Part shown: positions 8,900 to 17,958 of the stretch, piece after piece
How positions within the stretch are numbered: the first letter of the stretch is position 1
Layout: each line of letters begins with the position of its first letter
Assembly (NCBI GenBank): GCA_017397845.1
Contig: JAFQHU010000021.1
Coordinates: 24,076-88,075 of the forward strand
DNA: 64,000 bases
From: Clostridia bacterium
GTDB lineage: Bacteria > Bacillota > Clostridia > Oscillospirales > Acutalibacteraceae
Reading direction: 5' to 3'
The notes under the pieces: generated by a model
Told to the model about the DNA's origin: nothing
What the model saw: only the letters and a program-made list of their open reading frames with translations
Database searches by the model: none
Program-made: the position numbers and the translations under genes

Positions 8900-11800
8900 A
8901 TGAAAAAAACACTGGCAATCATTCTCTCAGTTGTTATGCTTTTCGGTGTGATGCCTTTTGCTTCCTTTGCGGCTGATGCAGAGCCTGTTTATGACAGAGC
9001 TGCAGTCGCCGCCAATGACGAAGCTTACATCGACGGTATGAACGCTGAACAGATCGCTTCTGTTATCCTTGATTGGGTTGACAGAGAGATCGCAAAGTAC
9101 ACAGACGAAATGAAGGCAGCTGCAACTGAAGCTGTTATCGCGGGCTTTGAAGGCTTTGAGCTTACCGCTTTCGGTGATGTTATCGCAGCTCAGATTCCCG
9201 ACATCGCTTCTCTCGATGATGTAATTACTTACAAAAATTACCTCGCAGAGCTTGGCGGCGATTTCGCAAATCTTGACGCTTCAGCTCTTATCACTCGCGC
9301 AGAAGCAGGTTCAGCTATCGGCTTTATCGATGGCGTTTTCCAGTTTATGGCTGACAACTCCGAAGTTTTCGGTAAGGTTTTCCGTTGGGATGAGGAAGTA
9401 TTTGATTACGGTAAGGTAGGCGAATATATTCTCTCTCTTGACCCTGCAGACCCCGAAAACAAAAAGATCATCGACTTTTACAATGATTACCTCATAGGTA
9501 ACGACATTCAGGCAAAGTTCACAAAGTGGGTTGCTGACCAAATGAATTATGCAATCCCCGAAGGCGAAGCATTTGACGATACTCTCAATAACGGTATCAT
9601 CGGTTGGTTTGCAGGCCTTTGCGAAAAGAACGACATCCTTTCCGCTGATGCTGTCGCAGAGCTTAAAACATACGACCTTCGTACAAACGACATTTACACA
9701 CTCGTTAAAAATTTCGTAGCTCTCGCAGAGGAAGATAACAAAGTTAAAATCGACACTTATTACAACTATCTTCTCGATACAGTAGCACGTACACTCGTTA
9801 AAACTATGCTCGGTCAGAAAGCTGTAGTAGGCGCTGAGGTTGAAGTTCCCGCAGGCTTCACAGCTGTTTATACCGACCTCGCTCTTTTGGAAGAAATTTC
9901 CGGCGGCACAGCATATTACTATGACGGTGCAGATTACTATCAGGTAACAGTAGCAAACGGTGCTCTTTCAGCTAACGCTCTTACATGGGAAGCAGGCTTC
10001 GAAATGAACCTTGAGCCCATTTATGCAAATGTTTATACCGGCGCTGACAGAAAGACTGCAGTTCAGACCTACGAGCCCAAATCAACTGATATCGCTATTT
10101 CGACATATGCATCTCAGAAGAATCAGGATCTCGTTGTCGGTGCAGGCCTCGAATTCACAGGCACAGAGGTTCCCGCTGAATATGCTGACCTTATGAGTGC
10201 AGCTCCCAAGGCTCTCACAGACGGCTTCCTTTTCAATGTAACTCAGGGCGAAAACGTAATCGCTGACCTTGACATTTCCTTCGAAGCTCTCGAAACAGAG
10301 GTTAAAGCCCTTGCTCTTACCACAGCTCAGAATGCAATTAAGGGTATCCTTACTCCTAATGGTCTCGCAGAGGATGCGATCACTGTTGAGGCAATTAACT
10401 TTGACGTTGTTTATAACGCATGGACCACAGAGGATGAATTCATCTGCGCAGTTGATGCTACAGACCTTTCCGTTACACTCGGCGGTACAGTAAACAGCAT
10501 CATTCTCGGTATTGCTCAGTCAGCTGCAAGCACAGCAGTTGCTACAGCAGCAGGCAATATTTATGACACACCCATCGCTACAATCGTAGTTGACGGTCTT
10601 GCAGGCGGCGGAGCTGACTATTTCGGTCAGGCTGAAGCTCTCCTCAATTTCGTAAATGACGATTTCGTAGTTGACCAAACACTCCTCGATTTCACAGCTA
10701 ACTATGACGCATACAACGGTGTTGTAGGTCAGGTTAACCGTGTTCTCGTCGGTCTTGTTAAAATTTTCGTAAACGAAGACCTCGGTCTTAAGGAAGGCGG
10801 CAACGAATATCTCACCGATAACCTTCAGACTCTTTGCGACAAGGTTAACGGTATGATGGCAGCAGCCAACGACCTTATCAATAATGAAGATCTTCAGGGC
10901 ATGATTAAAGAGCTCGGTATCGACTTCGACGCTCTTACAGCAGATCTTCCTCTCGATCTTCTCTACTCTCTCGACTTCTCATCAGTAGAAGCTCTTTGGG
11001 TAACAGTTATCACTCTCGGTCTCGATGTTATCGATGACGGCTCCGATGAGCTCATCGCTGAAATTCATGCTCTTATCGGTGATCTCGAAAATCTCGATGC
11101 TATGGCAGTAGCAGGTACAGATTATCTCCTCGGCAAATGCATTCCTGAGCTTAACGCAGCTTTTGCAAACAGCGGTGTTGATTTCGCTCTTACGGTTCCC
11201 GCAAAGACCGATGCAGCAGCAGTTGCAGACGGCGCAGGCAAGGACATCATTATGACAAAGGCTGTTGACCTTCTTTATGAAGCAGCAACAGAAGGCGTGG
11301 CACTTGTTAACTCCATCGCTAATGAGCTTATCGGTCACGTTGAAGGCGAAGCAAGCATCGACCTTCCCACAGTAGCACTCGAGCTCAAGGTTGAAAAGGG
11401 TGCAGATTGGAAAGCAACTCTTGCCGGTCTCGTAAACAGAGTTTATGAGCTCGCAGACGGCATCATTCTCGTTTGCGCTGAAAAGCCCGCAGACACAATC
11501 GATGCTATCTCCAAGGTTGCAAATGCAATTCTTCCTCTCGGCTCACTCGCTTCCAACTGTGCAAGTGAAAATTACGCATTTGACGGTAACCTTGTAATGG
11601 GCTTCCTCTTCGACGACGGTCTTGAAGGCGACCTCGAAGGCTTCCTTAGTCTTTTCGAAACCAAGGAAAAGACAGAGGACGTTGCAGCTGATGTTTCCGT
11701 AACAGAAGCACTTATCATGGCTTCCGAGCACATCGTTGATGCATTCTTCCCCGACACAGTTAAGTCAGAGCTTTATGTTGATAATTACGCAACAGGTAAG

Positions 11801-12478
11801 TTCACAGAAACAACCGTTCAGGAATATTTCACAGGAGCAGAAAATGATGCAGTTATTGCTTCCAATAATATGGACAGCCTTAACGCACTCAAAGCTGACC
11901 TTGTTCCCGCAGCTCTCAATCTCGTAAGAGAAGCCGGCGTTCTTCCCTTCTTCGCAAAATGTGACAAAGATCATAATGCACTTACAGATGCAGAAAAGGT
12001 AATCGTTCCCGGTAAGGCTGCAACATGCACAGAAACAGGTACAGAAGACACAGTTAAGTGTGCAGAATGCGGTTATGTGGTTTCCGGCGGCGGAGTAATC
12101 GATGCACTTGATCACGATTATAAGTACGCTATCAATGAATCAACATGTACAGCTACAGGTACAAAGACAATTACATGCTCAAGATGTGACTATAATAATG
12201 TTGAGACTATTCCCGTAAAGCCTCACTCTTACGGTGCATGGTCAGTAACAACTGCCGCTACATGTACAGCAAACGGTGTCGAAACACGTGCTTGCGCATG
12301 CGGTAATTCCGAAACAAGAGCTATCGCAGCTACAGGTCATGTAGATGCAGACGGTAACTACGTATGTGATGCATGCGGTGCTGAGCTCGAAAAAGAAGTG
12401 GATAACAGCTTCTTCGGCAAAATTAAAGCATTCTTCCAGAGAATCATCGAATGGTTCAAAAATCTGTTTAAGTTTTAA
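8900..12478 (+). CDS. Large secreted protein with Cys-pair repeats and amphipathic C-terminal tail
   Basis: The protein has a clear signal peptide (KKT followed by a hydrophobic core and ASFAADAEP), with cleavage near residue 25. The next roughly 1000 residues are acidic, rich in Ala/Asp/Leu and mostly helical-looking, with no family I recognise. From about residue 1018 there are three to four small repeats, each with ATCT...G then CxxCG and an H-x-Y/H-V step (for example KCAECGYV, CSRCDY, CDACGAE), which look like metal-binding or disulfide knuckles. The last 22 residues (FFGKIKAFFQRIIEWFKNLF core) form a strongly amphipathic basic helix. Codon use is strikingly uniform (GCT/GCA, CTC/CTT, GAC), which suggests high expression. 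An AAGGAGG ribosome binding site precedes it. It is monocistronic between two terminators. Confidence 0.8.
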   Translation: MKKTLAIILSVVMLFGVMPFASFAADAEPVYDRAAVAANDEAYIDGMNAEQIASVILDWVDREIAKYTDEMKAAATEAVIAGFEGFELTAFGDVIAAQIPDIASLDDVITYKNYLAELGGDFANLDASALITRAEAGSAIGFIDGVFQFMADNSEVFGKVFRWDEEVFDYGKVGEYILSLDPADPENKKIIDFYNDYLIGNDIQAKFTKWVADQMNYAIPEGEAFDDTLNNGIIGWFAGLCEKNDILSADAVAELKTYDLRTNDIYTLVKNFVALAEEDNKVKIDTYYNYLLDTVARTLVKTMLGQKAVVGAEVEVPAGFTAVYTDLALLEEISGGTAYYYDGADYYQVTVANGALSANALTWEAGFEMNLEPIYANVYTGADRKTAVQTYEPKSTDIAISTYASQKNQDLVVGAGLEFTGTEVPAEYADLMSAAPKALTDGFLFNVTQGENVIADLDISFEALETEVKALALTTAQNAIKGILTPNGLAEDAITVEAINFDVVYNAWTTEDEFICAVDATDLSVTLGGTVNSIILGIAQSAASTAVATAAGNIYDTPIATIVVDGLAGGGADYFGQAEALLNFVNDDFVVDQTLLDFTANYDAYNGVVGQVNRVLVGLVKIFVNEDLGLKEGGNEYLTDNLQTLCDKVNGMMAAANDLINNEDLQGMIKELGIDFDALTADLPLDLLYSLDFSSVEALWVTVITLGLDVIDDGSDELIAEIHALIGDLENLDAMAVAGTDYLLGKCIPELNAAFANSGVDFALTVPAKTDAAAVADGAGKDIIMTKAVDLLYEAATEGVALVNSIANELIGHVEGEASIDLPTVALELKVEKGADWKATLAGLVNRVYELADGIILVCAEKPADTIDAISKVANAILPLGSLASNCASENYAFDGNLVMGFLFDDGLEGDLEGFLSLFETKEKTEDVAADVSVTEALIMASEHIVDAFFPDTVKSELYVDNYATGKFTETTVQEYFTGAENDAVIASNNMDSLNALKADLVPAALNLVREAGVLPFFAKCDKDHNALTDAEKVIVPGKAATCTETGTEDTVKCAECGYVVSGGGVIDALDHDYKYAINESTCTATGTKTITCSRCDYNNVETIPVKPHSYGAWSVTTAATCTANGVETRACACGNSETRAIAATGHVDADGNYVCDACGAELEKEVDNSFFGKIKAFFQRIIEWFKNLFKF

Positions 12479-12498
12479 TCAGCATTAAAAAATATTCG

Positions 12499-12540
12499 GG
12501 GGCTGTGCCGGTCGGCACAGCCCCTTGCTCTTTATTTTTT
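12499..12540 (+). terminator. Strong GC-rich terminator after the surface-protein gene
   Basis: A perfect 11-base-pair stem, GGGGCTGTGCC / GGCACAGCCCC, closes a GGTC loop and is followed by a T-rich tract. Confidence 0.9.
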
Positions 12541-12634
12541 CGGGCACATTTGTATGTCAAATTTAACAAAACTCTTTATTTTACGGAGAATGTGTGTTAT
12601 ACTTTTTTAAAGATTAATTCAGGAGATGTTAAAT

Positions 12635-13957
12635 ATGAGTGAGAATCGTTCAATGCAATACGCCGAAATTCTTTCAAAGCTTATTCAGGTTGAAACCGTT
12701 TCATCGAGAGAAAAACAGGACATGAGCAAATTTCTCGGCTTTCATGAGGTGCTCCGTGAAACCTTCCCTAATCTTTTTAACACGGTTGAAGTCGAAAACT
12801 TTGACGGCAATCTTTTGCTTAAATGGAAAGGCACCGACCTGTCTTTAAAGCCTGTTTTGCTTATGAATCATCACGATGTCGTCGAGGCAAGCGGTGAGTG
12901 GACACATCCCGCATTTTCGGGAGCCATAGCTGACGGCAAAGTATGGGGCAGAGGCACTTTGGATACAAAAGGCGGTTTGGCTATGATGTTTCAGGCAGCG
13001 GAGGAGCTTATCAAAGACGGCTTCACACCGAAAAGAGACACATATTTCGTAACTGCCTGTACCGAAGAAATCGGCGGTGCGGGCGGAGATGCCATTTCGC
13101 GCGAGCTGGAAAAGAGAAACATTAAATTCTATATGGTGCTCGATGAGGGCGGTATGATTCTTTATGACCCTATCGGCGGTGCTGACGGTACCTTTGCCAT
13201 GATAGGAGTCGGTGAAAAGGGTTATGTGGACCTCAAATTCATTGCAAAGTCAAACGGCGGCCATGCATCGGCACCCGGAAAAAATACGCCGCTTGTCCGT
13301 TTGGGTAAATTTATGGCAGAAGCGGAAAAGGCGGAGTGCTTTGACGTTCAGATGTCAGACACGGTCAAAGAAATGCTTTCACGTTTTTCACCTACAATGA
13401 GCGGTATTATGAAAACTGCCTGCAGTAACGTAAACGCTTTCAAGCCTGTGCTTAAAAAGGTAATGCCCATGATTTCACCTGCAGGTGCAGCGTTGCTCAG
13501 AACCACTTTGGCTTTCACTATGAGTAAGGGCTCCGACGGAACGAACGTTATTCCTCAGGAAGCATGGGTAGTAGGCAACATGCGTTTTTCACATCATCAG
13601 GGTAAAAAATCGAGTATCGACGCAATTACCGCTCTTGCCAAAAAATATGATATCGAAACGGTGGTTACCGATGACGGTATCGAGTCGGGAATAACAGATT
13701 TCAAGGGCGAAGCATTCCGCTTTATCGAAAAGGCAGTAACCAATGTTTTCCCCGAATACAAGCCTGTTCCCTATATAATGAACGCTGCCACAGACAGCAG
13801 ATATTTCTGCAGAGTATGCGACAACTGCATACGCTTCGTTCCCTTTAAAATCGACAATAAGCAGCTCGACAGTGTACACGGCATCGATGAAAATGTGGAT
13901 GTTGCCACACTTGCCCCTGCAGTTGATTTTTATAAGTATGTAATCAAAGAGGCATAA
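12635..13957 (+). CDS. M20-family metallopeptidase
   Basis: This zinc peptidase/deacylase belongs to the M20 family (carboxypeptidase PM20D1/ArgE/DapE type) and cleaves peptide or N-acyl amide bonds. The family marks are H79-H-D81 (zinc ligand and catalytic Asp region), GRGTLDTKGGLAMM with the bridging Asp, the catalytic glutamate in CTEEIGG, and the dimerisation-domain histidine in NGGHASAPG. Length (440 aa) is typical. The ATG at 12635 is preferred because AGGAG ends ten bases upstream; the in-frame ATG at 12626 abuts that motif. It has no signal peptide, so it is cytoplasmic. A structured terminator-like hairpin follows. Confidence 0.88.
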   Translation: MSENRSMQYAEILSKLIQVETVSSREKQDMSKFLGFHEVLRETFPNLFNTVEVENFDGNLLLKWKGTDLSLKPVLLMNHHDVVEASGEWTHPAFSGAIADGKVWGRGTLDTKGGLAMMFQAAEELIKDGFTPKRDTYFVTACTEEIGGAGGDAISRELEKRNIKFYMVLDEGGMILYDPIGGADGTFAMIGVGEKGYVDLKFIAKSNGGHASAPGKNTPLVRLGKFMAEAEKAECFDVQMSDTVKEMLSRFSPTMSGIMKTACSNVNAFKPVLKKVMPMISPAGAALLRTTLAFTMSKGSDGTNVIPQEAWVVGNMRFSHHQGKKSSIDAITALAKKYDIETVVTDDGIESGITDFKGEAFRFIEKAVTNVFPEYKPVPYIMNAATDSRYFCRVCDNCIRFVPFKIDNKQLDSVHGIDENVDVATLAPAVDFYKYVIKEA

Positions 13958-13963
13958 GATTTT

Positions 13964-14040
13964 ATACCCCTGACTTTTCGCTGACTGTCGGTGAGGAAAA
14001 ACTTCCTTGCAAACAGTCAGCGTTAACGGTCGGGGGTTAT
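13964..14040 (+). terminator. Long two-tier hairpin after the M20 gene
   Basis: CGCTGACTGT (13979-13988) pairs perfectly with ACAGTCAGCG (14013-14022). An outer stem joins ATACCCCTGAC to GTCGGGGGTTAT. There is no clean T run, so it may be a terminator/stability hairpin or a small structured RNA. Confidence 0.5.
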
Positions 14041-14123
14041 TGCTTTGTAATGACTGTTTGTGCTATAATCATTTTAAAAGAGAATTTTATTTTAACGGAA
14101 AATATATGCCAGGAAGTGATAAT

Positions 14124-14762
14124 ATGTATAAAACTGTCCTTTTTGATTTGGACGGCACATTAACTGATCCGGGACTCGGTATTACTAATTCGGTGGCTTA
14201 TGCACTGAAAAAATACGGAATTGAAGTCGGGGAAAGGGAAAAGCTGTATGCTTTTATAGGTCCCCCTTTGAACGAATCCTTTAAAAAATATTATAATTTT
14301 TCAGAGGAAAAGGCGATGGAGGCCATATGGTGTTACCGTGAGTATTTCAGTGAAAAAGGTATATTCGAAAATGAGATATACGAGGGTATAAGGCAATTGC
14401 TGCAAAAGATAAAAGCATCGGGCCGAAAGGTCATTCTTGCGACCTCAAAGCCGGAAGAGTTTGCTTTGAAAATATTGGATTATTTTGAATTGACAGAATA
14501 TTTTGATGTGGTTGCGGGTGCTTCGATGGATGAAAAACGCAATAAAAAAGGTGATGTTATAAAATACGCTATGGAAAAGGGCGGCTTTACCTCCGAGGGT
14601 GCAGTTATGGTAGGTGACAGAGAGCATGATATTTTCGGTGCGCAGGAAAACGGAATTGATACCATCGGTGTGCTTTACGGCTACGGCAGCAGAGAAGAGC
14701 TCGAAAAAGCAGGAGCTATGTATATTGCGGAAAATGTGGATGATATTTTTGCACTATTGTAA
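14124..14762 (+). CDS. HAD-superfamily phosphatase (phosphoglycolate phosphatase-like)
   Basis: This is a haloacid dehalogenase-type phosphatase of 212 residues. It shows motif I FDLDGTLTD (nucleophilic Asp), motif II ILATSK, a conserved Lys, and motif III VGDREHDIFGA. The cap is the small helical type seen in Gph/PpaX/5'-nucleotidase-like enzymes. I chose the ATG at 14124, which starts MYKTVLFDLDG and has AGGAAGTG upstream, rather than the longer open frame from 14007 whose extra 39 residues have no family support. It lies 14 bases before the response regulator gene. The substrate is not determinable. Confidence 0.88.
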   Translation: MYKTVLFDLDGTLTDPGLGITNSVAYALKKYGIEVGEREKLYAFIGPPLNESFKKYYNFSEEKAMEAIWCYREYFSEKGIFENEIYEGIRQLLQKIKASGRKVILATSKPEEFALKILDYFELTEYFDVVAGASMDEKRNKKGDVIKYAMEKGGFTSEGAVMVGDREHDIFGAQENGIDTIGVLYGYGSREELEKAGAMYIAENVDDIFALL

Positions 14763-14776
14763 AAAGGAGAAAAGCT

Positions 14777-15451
14777 ATGAGAATACTTATTGCCGAAGAT
14801 GAAAAATCTCTTAACAGAATACTCGTAAAACAGTTCACAAAGCTTGGCTACAGTGTGGACAGCTGCTTTGACGGGGAAAGTGTTTTTGATTTTTTGGCGG
14901 GAGCAGAATATGATGCCATTGTTTTGGATGTTATGATGCCGCGAAAGGACGGCTTTGAGGTTCTCAGAGAAATGCGTGCGGCTAAAAATCATACACCGGT
15001 TATTTTCCTTACGGCGAAAACGGAAATAAGTGATCGGGTTTTCGGTCTCGATCTCGGTGCCAATGATTATCTTATAAAGCCTTTTTCATTTGAGGAGCTT
15101 GCCGCACGTGTGAGAATGTTAACCCGTGATTCAAAGGGCAACAGCACAAATATTTTCTCTGTAGGTGACCTTACTGTGGACGTCAAAAGCCGTGAGGTCA
15201 AAAGAGGCGAAAGAAAAATAGACCTTTCCGCACGTGAATATTCCATTTTAGAGGCTCTTATCAGAAATGCGGGAACCGTTATGACCCGTGAGAAAATCGA
15301 AAGCAGTGTGTGGAATTATGATTATGAGGGCGGAACAAATGTAATAGATGTCTATATCCGTTATCTGCGAAAGAAAATAGATGAAGGCTATGATAAAAAG
15401 CTTATTCATACCGTAAGAGGTGCGGGATATATACTTAAAGAGGGAGAGTGA
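14777..15451 (+). CDS. OmpR/PhoB-family response regulator
   Basis: The receiver domain occupies residues 1-120, with acidic residues E7/D8, phospho-acceptor D51 in VLDVMMP, and the conserved Lys in LIKPF. The winged-helix DNA-binding domain is at about 130-222, with EYSILEALIRNAGTVMTREK and the RYLRKK recognition region. AAAAGGAG precedes the ATG. The histidine kinase gene starts five bases after its stop, so they form one operon, and a secreted PepSY protein follows. This arrangement resembles Firmicutes systems that sense envelope stress or peptide ligands. Confidence 0.93.
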   Translation: MRILIAEDEKSLNRILVKQFTKLGYSVDSCFDGESVFDFLAGAEYDAIVLDVMMPRKDGFEVLREMRAAKNHTPVIFLTAKTEISDRVFGLDLGANDYLIKPFSFEELAARVRMLTRDSKGNSTNIFSVGDLTVDVKSREVKRGERKIDLSAREYSILEALIRNAGTVMTREKIESSVWNYDYEGGTNVIDVYIRYLRKKIDEGYDKKLIHTVRGAGYILKEGE

Positions 15452-15455
15452 GAGA

Positions 15456-17057
15456 GTGAAAAAGAAGAAAATGAGCTCCATAAGTGCCAGACTTAATCTG
15501 TGGTATACCGTTTTGGTGGGCTTCATATCTGCCTGTCTCATTTTCTCTGTGGTTACTGCAGCACGAATGGCGGACACAGCCGAAGCACAGCAAAATCTTA
15601 TCAGAAGTGTGGAGAGAAATATCGATGAAATCGAGGTCGAAAACGGACTTTTGGATATCGAATCGGATTTTGCTTACAGAAACGGTGAGATTTATGCCAT
15701 CGTCTTTTCCGACGACGGAAAAATTTTGGGCGGTGAATATCCTGAGGGTGTGCGCACCGATATACCGTTAGAGGCGGAGCGCTTTGACAAATTCGAAAGC
15801 TATTATGTTTATGATACAAAGGTAGAATTTACCAAATATGACTATAAGATAAACGGTGAAACGGGAGAGATAATCAGCAGTGAGGTTGAGGGAGCCGATT
15901 ATTATGTTCCCTTTGAGGGAAATATGGACTTTTACGGAGAAGACTGTGAAATTTCCTGTGGTGAAGCTTTTCGGATTGCCGTGAATAAAAGCGGTTTGGA
16001 TAAAGCTTCTATAGACATCATAAATGTCAAAAATTATGAATATAATGATGACCCTGTTTATGAGGTAGAGTTTTACAGCACTCAGAAGGCTTTTGACGAT
16101 ATATGGGTGCGCGGTGTGGTCAAGGCTGTGGATGCAGGCGGAATGTGGACTGTTCTTGCCCGTCTTTCTGTGGTGCTTTTACCGCTCCTTATGCTTGTTT
16201 GCTCGCTGGTTGGTCATTTTATTACCAAAAGGGCACTCCATCCCGTCAGATATTTACGAGATGCAGTGGAAAAAATTCACAGCGGCAAGGACCTTACGGA
16301 AAGGGTGACAATAAATGACAGTGACCCGCTTATTTCCTCTCTGGCGAACAATTTCAATGAAATGTTCGGCCGTCTTCAGCTTTCCTTTGAAAGCGAAAGA
16401 CAGTTTTCGGGTGATGTTTCCCATGAGCTCCGTACTCCCACGGCGGTTATTTTGGCTGAGTGCGAATATCAGCTTTCGAGAGAGGAGCTTGACGAAGAGG
16501 ACAGAGAAGGCTTTGAAGATATTCAGAAGCAGGCGGAAAGCATGAAAAAGCTTATTTCTCAGCTTTTGGAAATGACCAAAATAGAGCAGGGTGCAATACA
16601 GCTTGATTTCGAAAGTGAGGATTTTTCCACTTTGATAAATGCCGTATGCGATGATGCAGAGTCTTTGGACAGCAAAAGCATCACTCTAAAAAGAAATATC
16701 GATGAGGGCGTAAGAATGAATATGGATGTTATGCTTATGACAAGATTGGTATCCAACCTTCTTTCAAATGCGTATCGGTACGGCAGAGAAAAGGGTAACA
16801 TAGCCGTCAGCCTTAAAAAAACGGAAAACAGAATATGCTTTTCTGTTTCCGATGACGGAGAGGGTATCGCAAAAGAGCACGCAGACAAAATATGGAACCG
16901 TTTTTATCGCATAGATAAATCACGTTCGAGGGAAGACGGCTGTTCGGGACTCGGACTTCCCATGGTAAAGCAAATAGCACAGCTTCACGGGGGAGAGGTT
17001 TCACTTAAAAGTGAGCTCGGAAGGGGAAGCACCTTCACCGTCGAATTCAGTATATAA
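15456..17057 (+). CDS. Sensor histidine kinase with PepSY-like extracellular domain
   Basis: This is the membrane sensor partner of the preceding response regulator. TM1 lies at about residues 14-38 and the extracellular region runs from about 40 to 230. It is followed by TM2, HAMP, HisKA with phospho-acceptor H323 in VSHELRTP, and HATPase with N, DDGEGIA and GLGL boxes. The extracellular part contains PepSY-like segments (YDYKINGETGEIIS; CGEAFRIAVNKSGL) that resemble the secreted PepSY protein encoded next. I chose the GTG at 15456 because AGGGAGAG lies just upstream and it is five bases from the regulator stop. Autophosphorylation and transfer to the regulator's D51 are expected from the family. 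Confidence 0.92.
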   Translation: MKKKKMSSISARLNLWYTVLVGFISACLIFSVVTAARMADTAEAQQNLIRSVERNIDEIEVENGLLDIESDFAYRNGEIYAIVFSDDGKILGGEYPEGVRTDIPLEAERFDKFESYYVYDTKVEFTKYDYKINGETGEIISSEVEGADYYVPFEGNMDFYGEDCEISCGEAFRIAVNKSGLDKASIDIINVKNYEYNDDPVYEVEFYSTQKAFDDIWVRGVVKAVDAGGMWTVLARLSVVLLPLLMLVCSLVGHFITKRALHPVRYLRDAVEKIHSGKDLTERVTINDSDPLISSLANNFNEMFGRLQLSFESERQFSGDVSHELRTPTAVILAECEYQLSREELDEEDREGFEDIQKQAESMKKLISQLLEMTKIEQGAIQLDFESEDFSTLINAVCDDAESLDSKSITLKRNIDEGVRMNMDVMLMTRLVSNLLSNAYRYGREKGNIAVSLKKTENRICFSVSDDGEGIAKEHADKIWNRFYRIDKSRSREDGCSGLGLPMVKQIAQLHGGEVSLKSELGRGSTFTVEFSI

Positions 17058-17198
17058 CTGTATACCGTATCGGATTTTTCCGGTGCGGTTATTTTTTTAT
17101 AAAATTAAAAGTTCTAATCATCCTTTAATTTTTACCGTGTATTATATGGGTGTAAACAAAAGAGCCGAAGCTCTTAAAAATGAAAGGTGGATTAAATT

Positions 17199-17813
17199 AT
17201 GAAAAAGAAAATCAAAAAATTATCATCACTTACTCTTGCACTTGTCTTCGTTTTGGCATTTACGGTAACTGCATTTGCTGCGGATATCACATCAGACAGA
17301 GCAAAAGAAATCGCACTCGGTGACGCAGGGTTTAACTCTTCACAGGTATCTTATCTTAACGTCAGAACTGATTATGAAAACGGTAAAAAGGTTTTCGATG
17401 TGAGCTTTGTAGCCTTTAATCCGGACGGAAGCTTTACCGAATATGATTATGAAATCAAGGCCGCCGACGGAAAAATCACAGAAAGAGATATTGACCTCGA
17501 AAGAGGGAAAACAAATCTGGTGCCCATCAACAGCGGCAACGACATCGGTGCTGAGCAGGCAAAGAGAATCGCTTTGGAGCATTTCGGTGTTAAAGCGGAA
17601 CAGGTGAAATTCCTTCAGGTGGAAAAGGATTATGATGACGGACGTTCTGTTTATGAAATCGAATTCTGCAGACCCTATTCAGAAAAATATTCGTGTGAGG
17701 TGGCAGTAACGAACGGATTTGTTAAGGATGCGGAAAGAGAAGCCGTCAGAGGAATTTTTGATAAAATCGAGCTTTTCTTCGAAATTCTCATCCTCGCCAT
17801 TCTCGGCAGATAA
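17199..17813 (+). CDS. Secreted tandem PepSY-domain protein
   Basis: An N-terminal signal peptide (KKKIKKLSS, hydrophobic core, TAFAAD) is followed by two PepSY-type repeats. Each begins with a helix such as ITSDRAKEIALGDAGF or IGAEQAKRIALEHFGV and then a beta-hairpin ending in the family's YDYEI/YEIEF pattern. PepSY domains are known in proteins that inhibit peptidases or bind envelope ligands. The C-terminus ends in a hydrophobic helix (FDKIELFFEILILAILGR) that could hold it at the membrane. It follows the kinase gene by 141 bases, and its repeats resemble the kinase's sensor domain, so it may be the system's target, ligand or modulator (inference). Confidence 0.85.
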   Translation: MKKKIKKLSSLTLALVFVLAFTVTAFAADITSDRAKEIALGDAGFNSSQVSYLNVRTDYENGKKVFDVSFVAFNPDGSFTEYDYEIKAADGKITERDIDLERGKTNLVPINSGNDIGAEQAKRIALEHFGVKAEQVKFLQVEKDYDDGRSVYEIEFCRPYSEKYSCEVAVTNGFVKDAEREAVRGIFDKIELFFEILILAILGR

Positions 17814-17847
17814 TACAGCATATATCTTTTCTCCCCTTCTATAGATA

Positions 17848-17890
17848 ATAACTCACCCCTGAAAAAATTGTTCGGGGGTGAAGTTATTTG
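17848..17890 (+). terminator. Hairpin terminator between the PepSY and fucosidase genes
   Basis: AACTCACCCCTGAA pairs with TTCGGGGGTGAAGTT and is followed by a T-rich stretch. Confidence 0.8.
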
Positions 17891-17958
17891 CTTTTTGCAG
17901 GTTGAAACTATTCTTTGAAAGTGTTATAATTTTCGTACTAAAGCAAGGAGAAAGAAAG

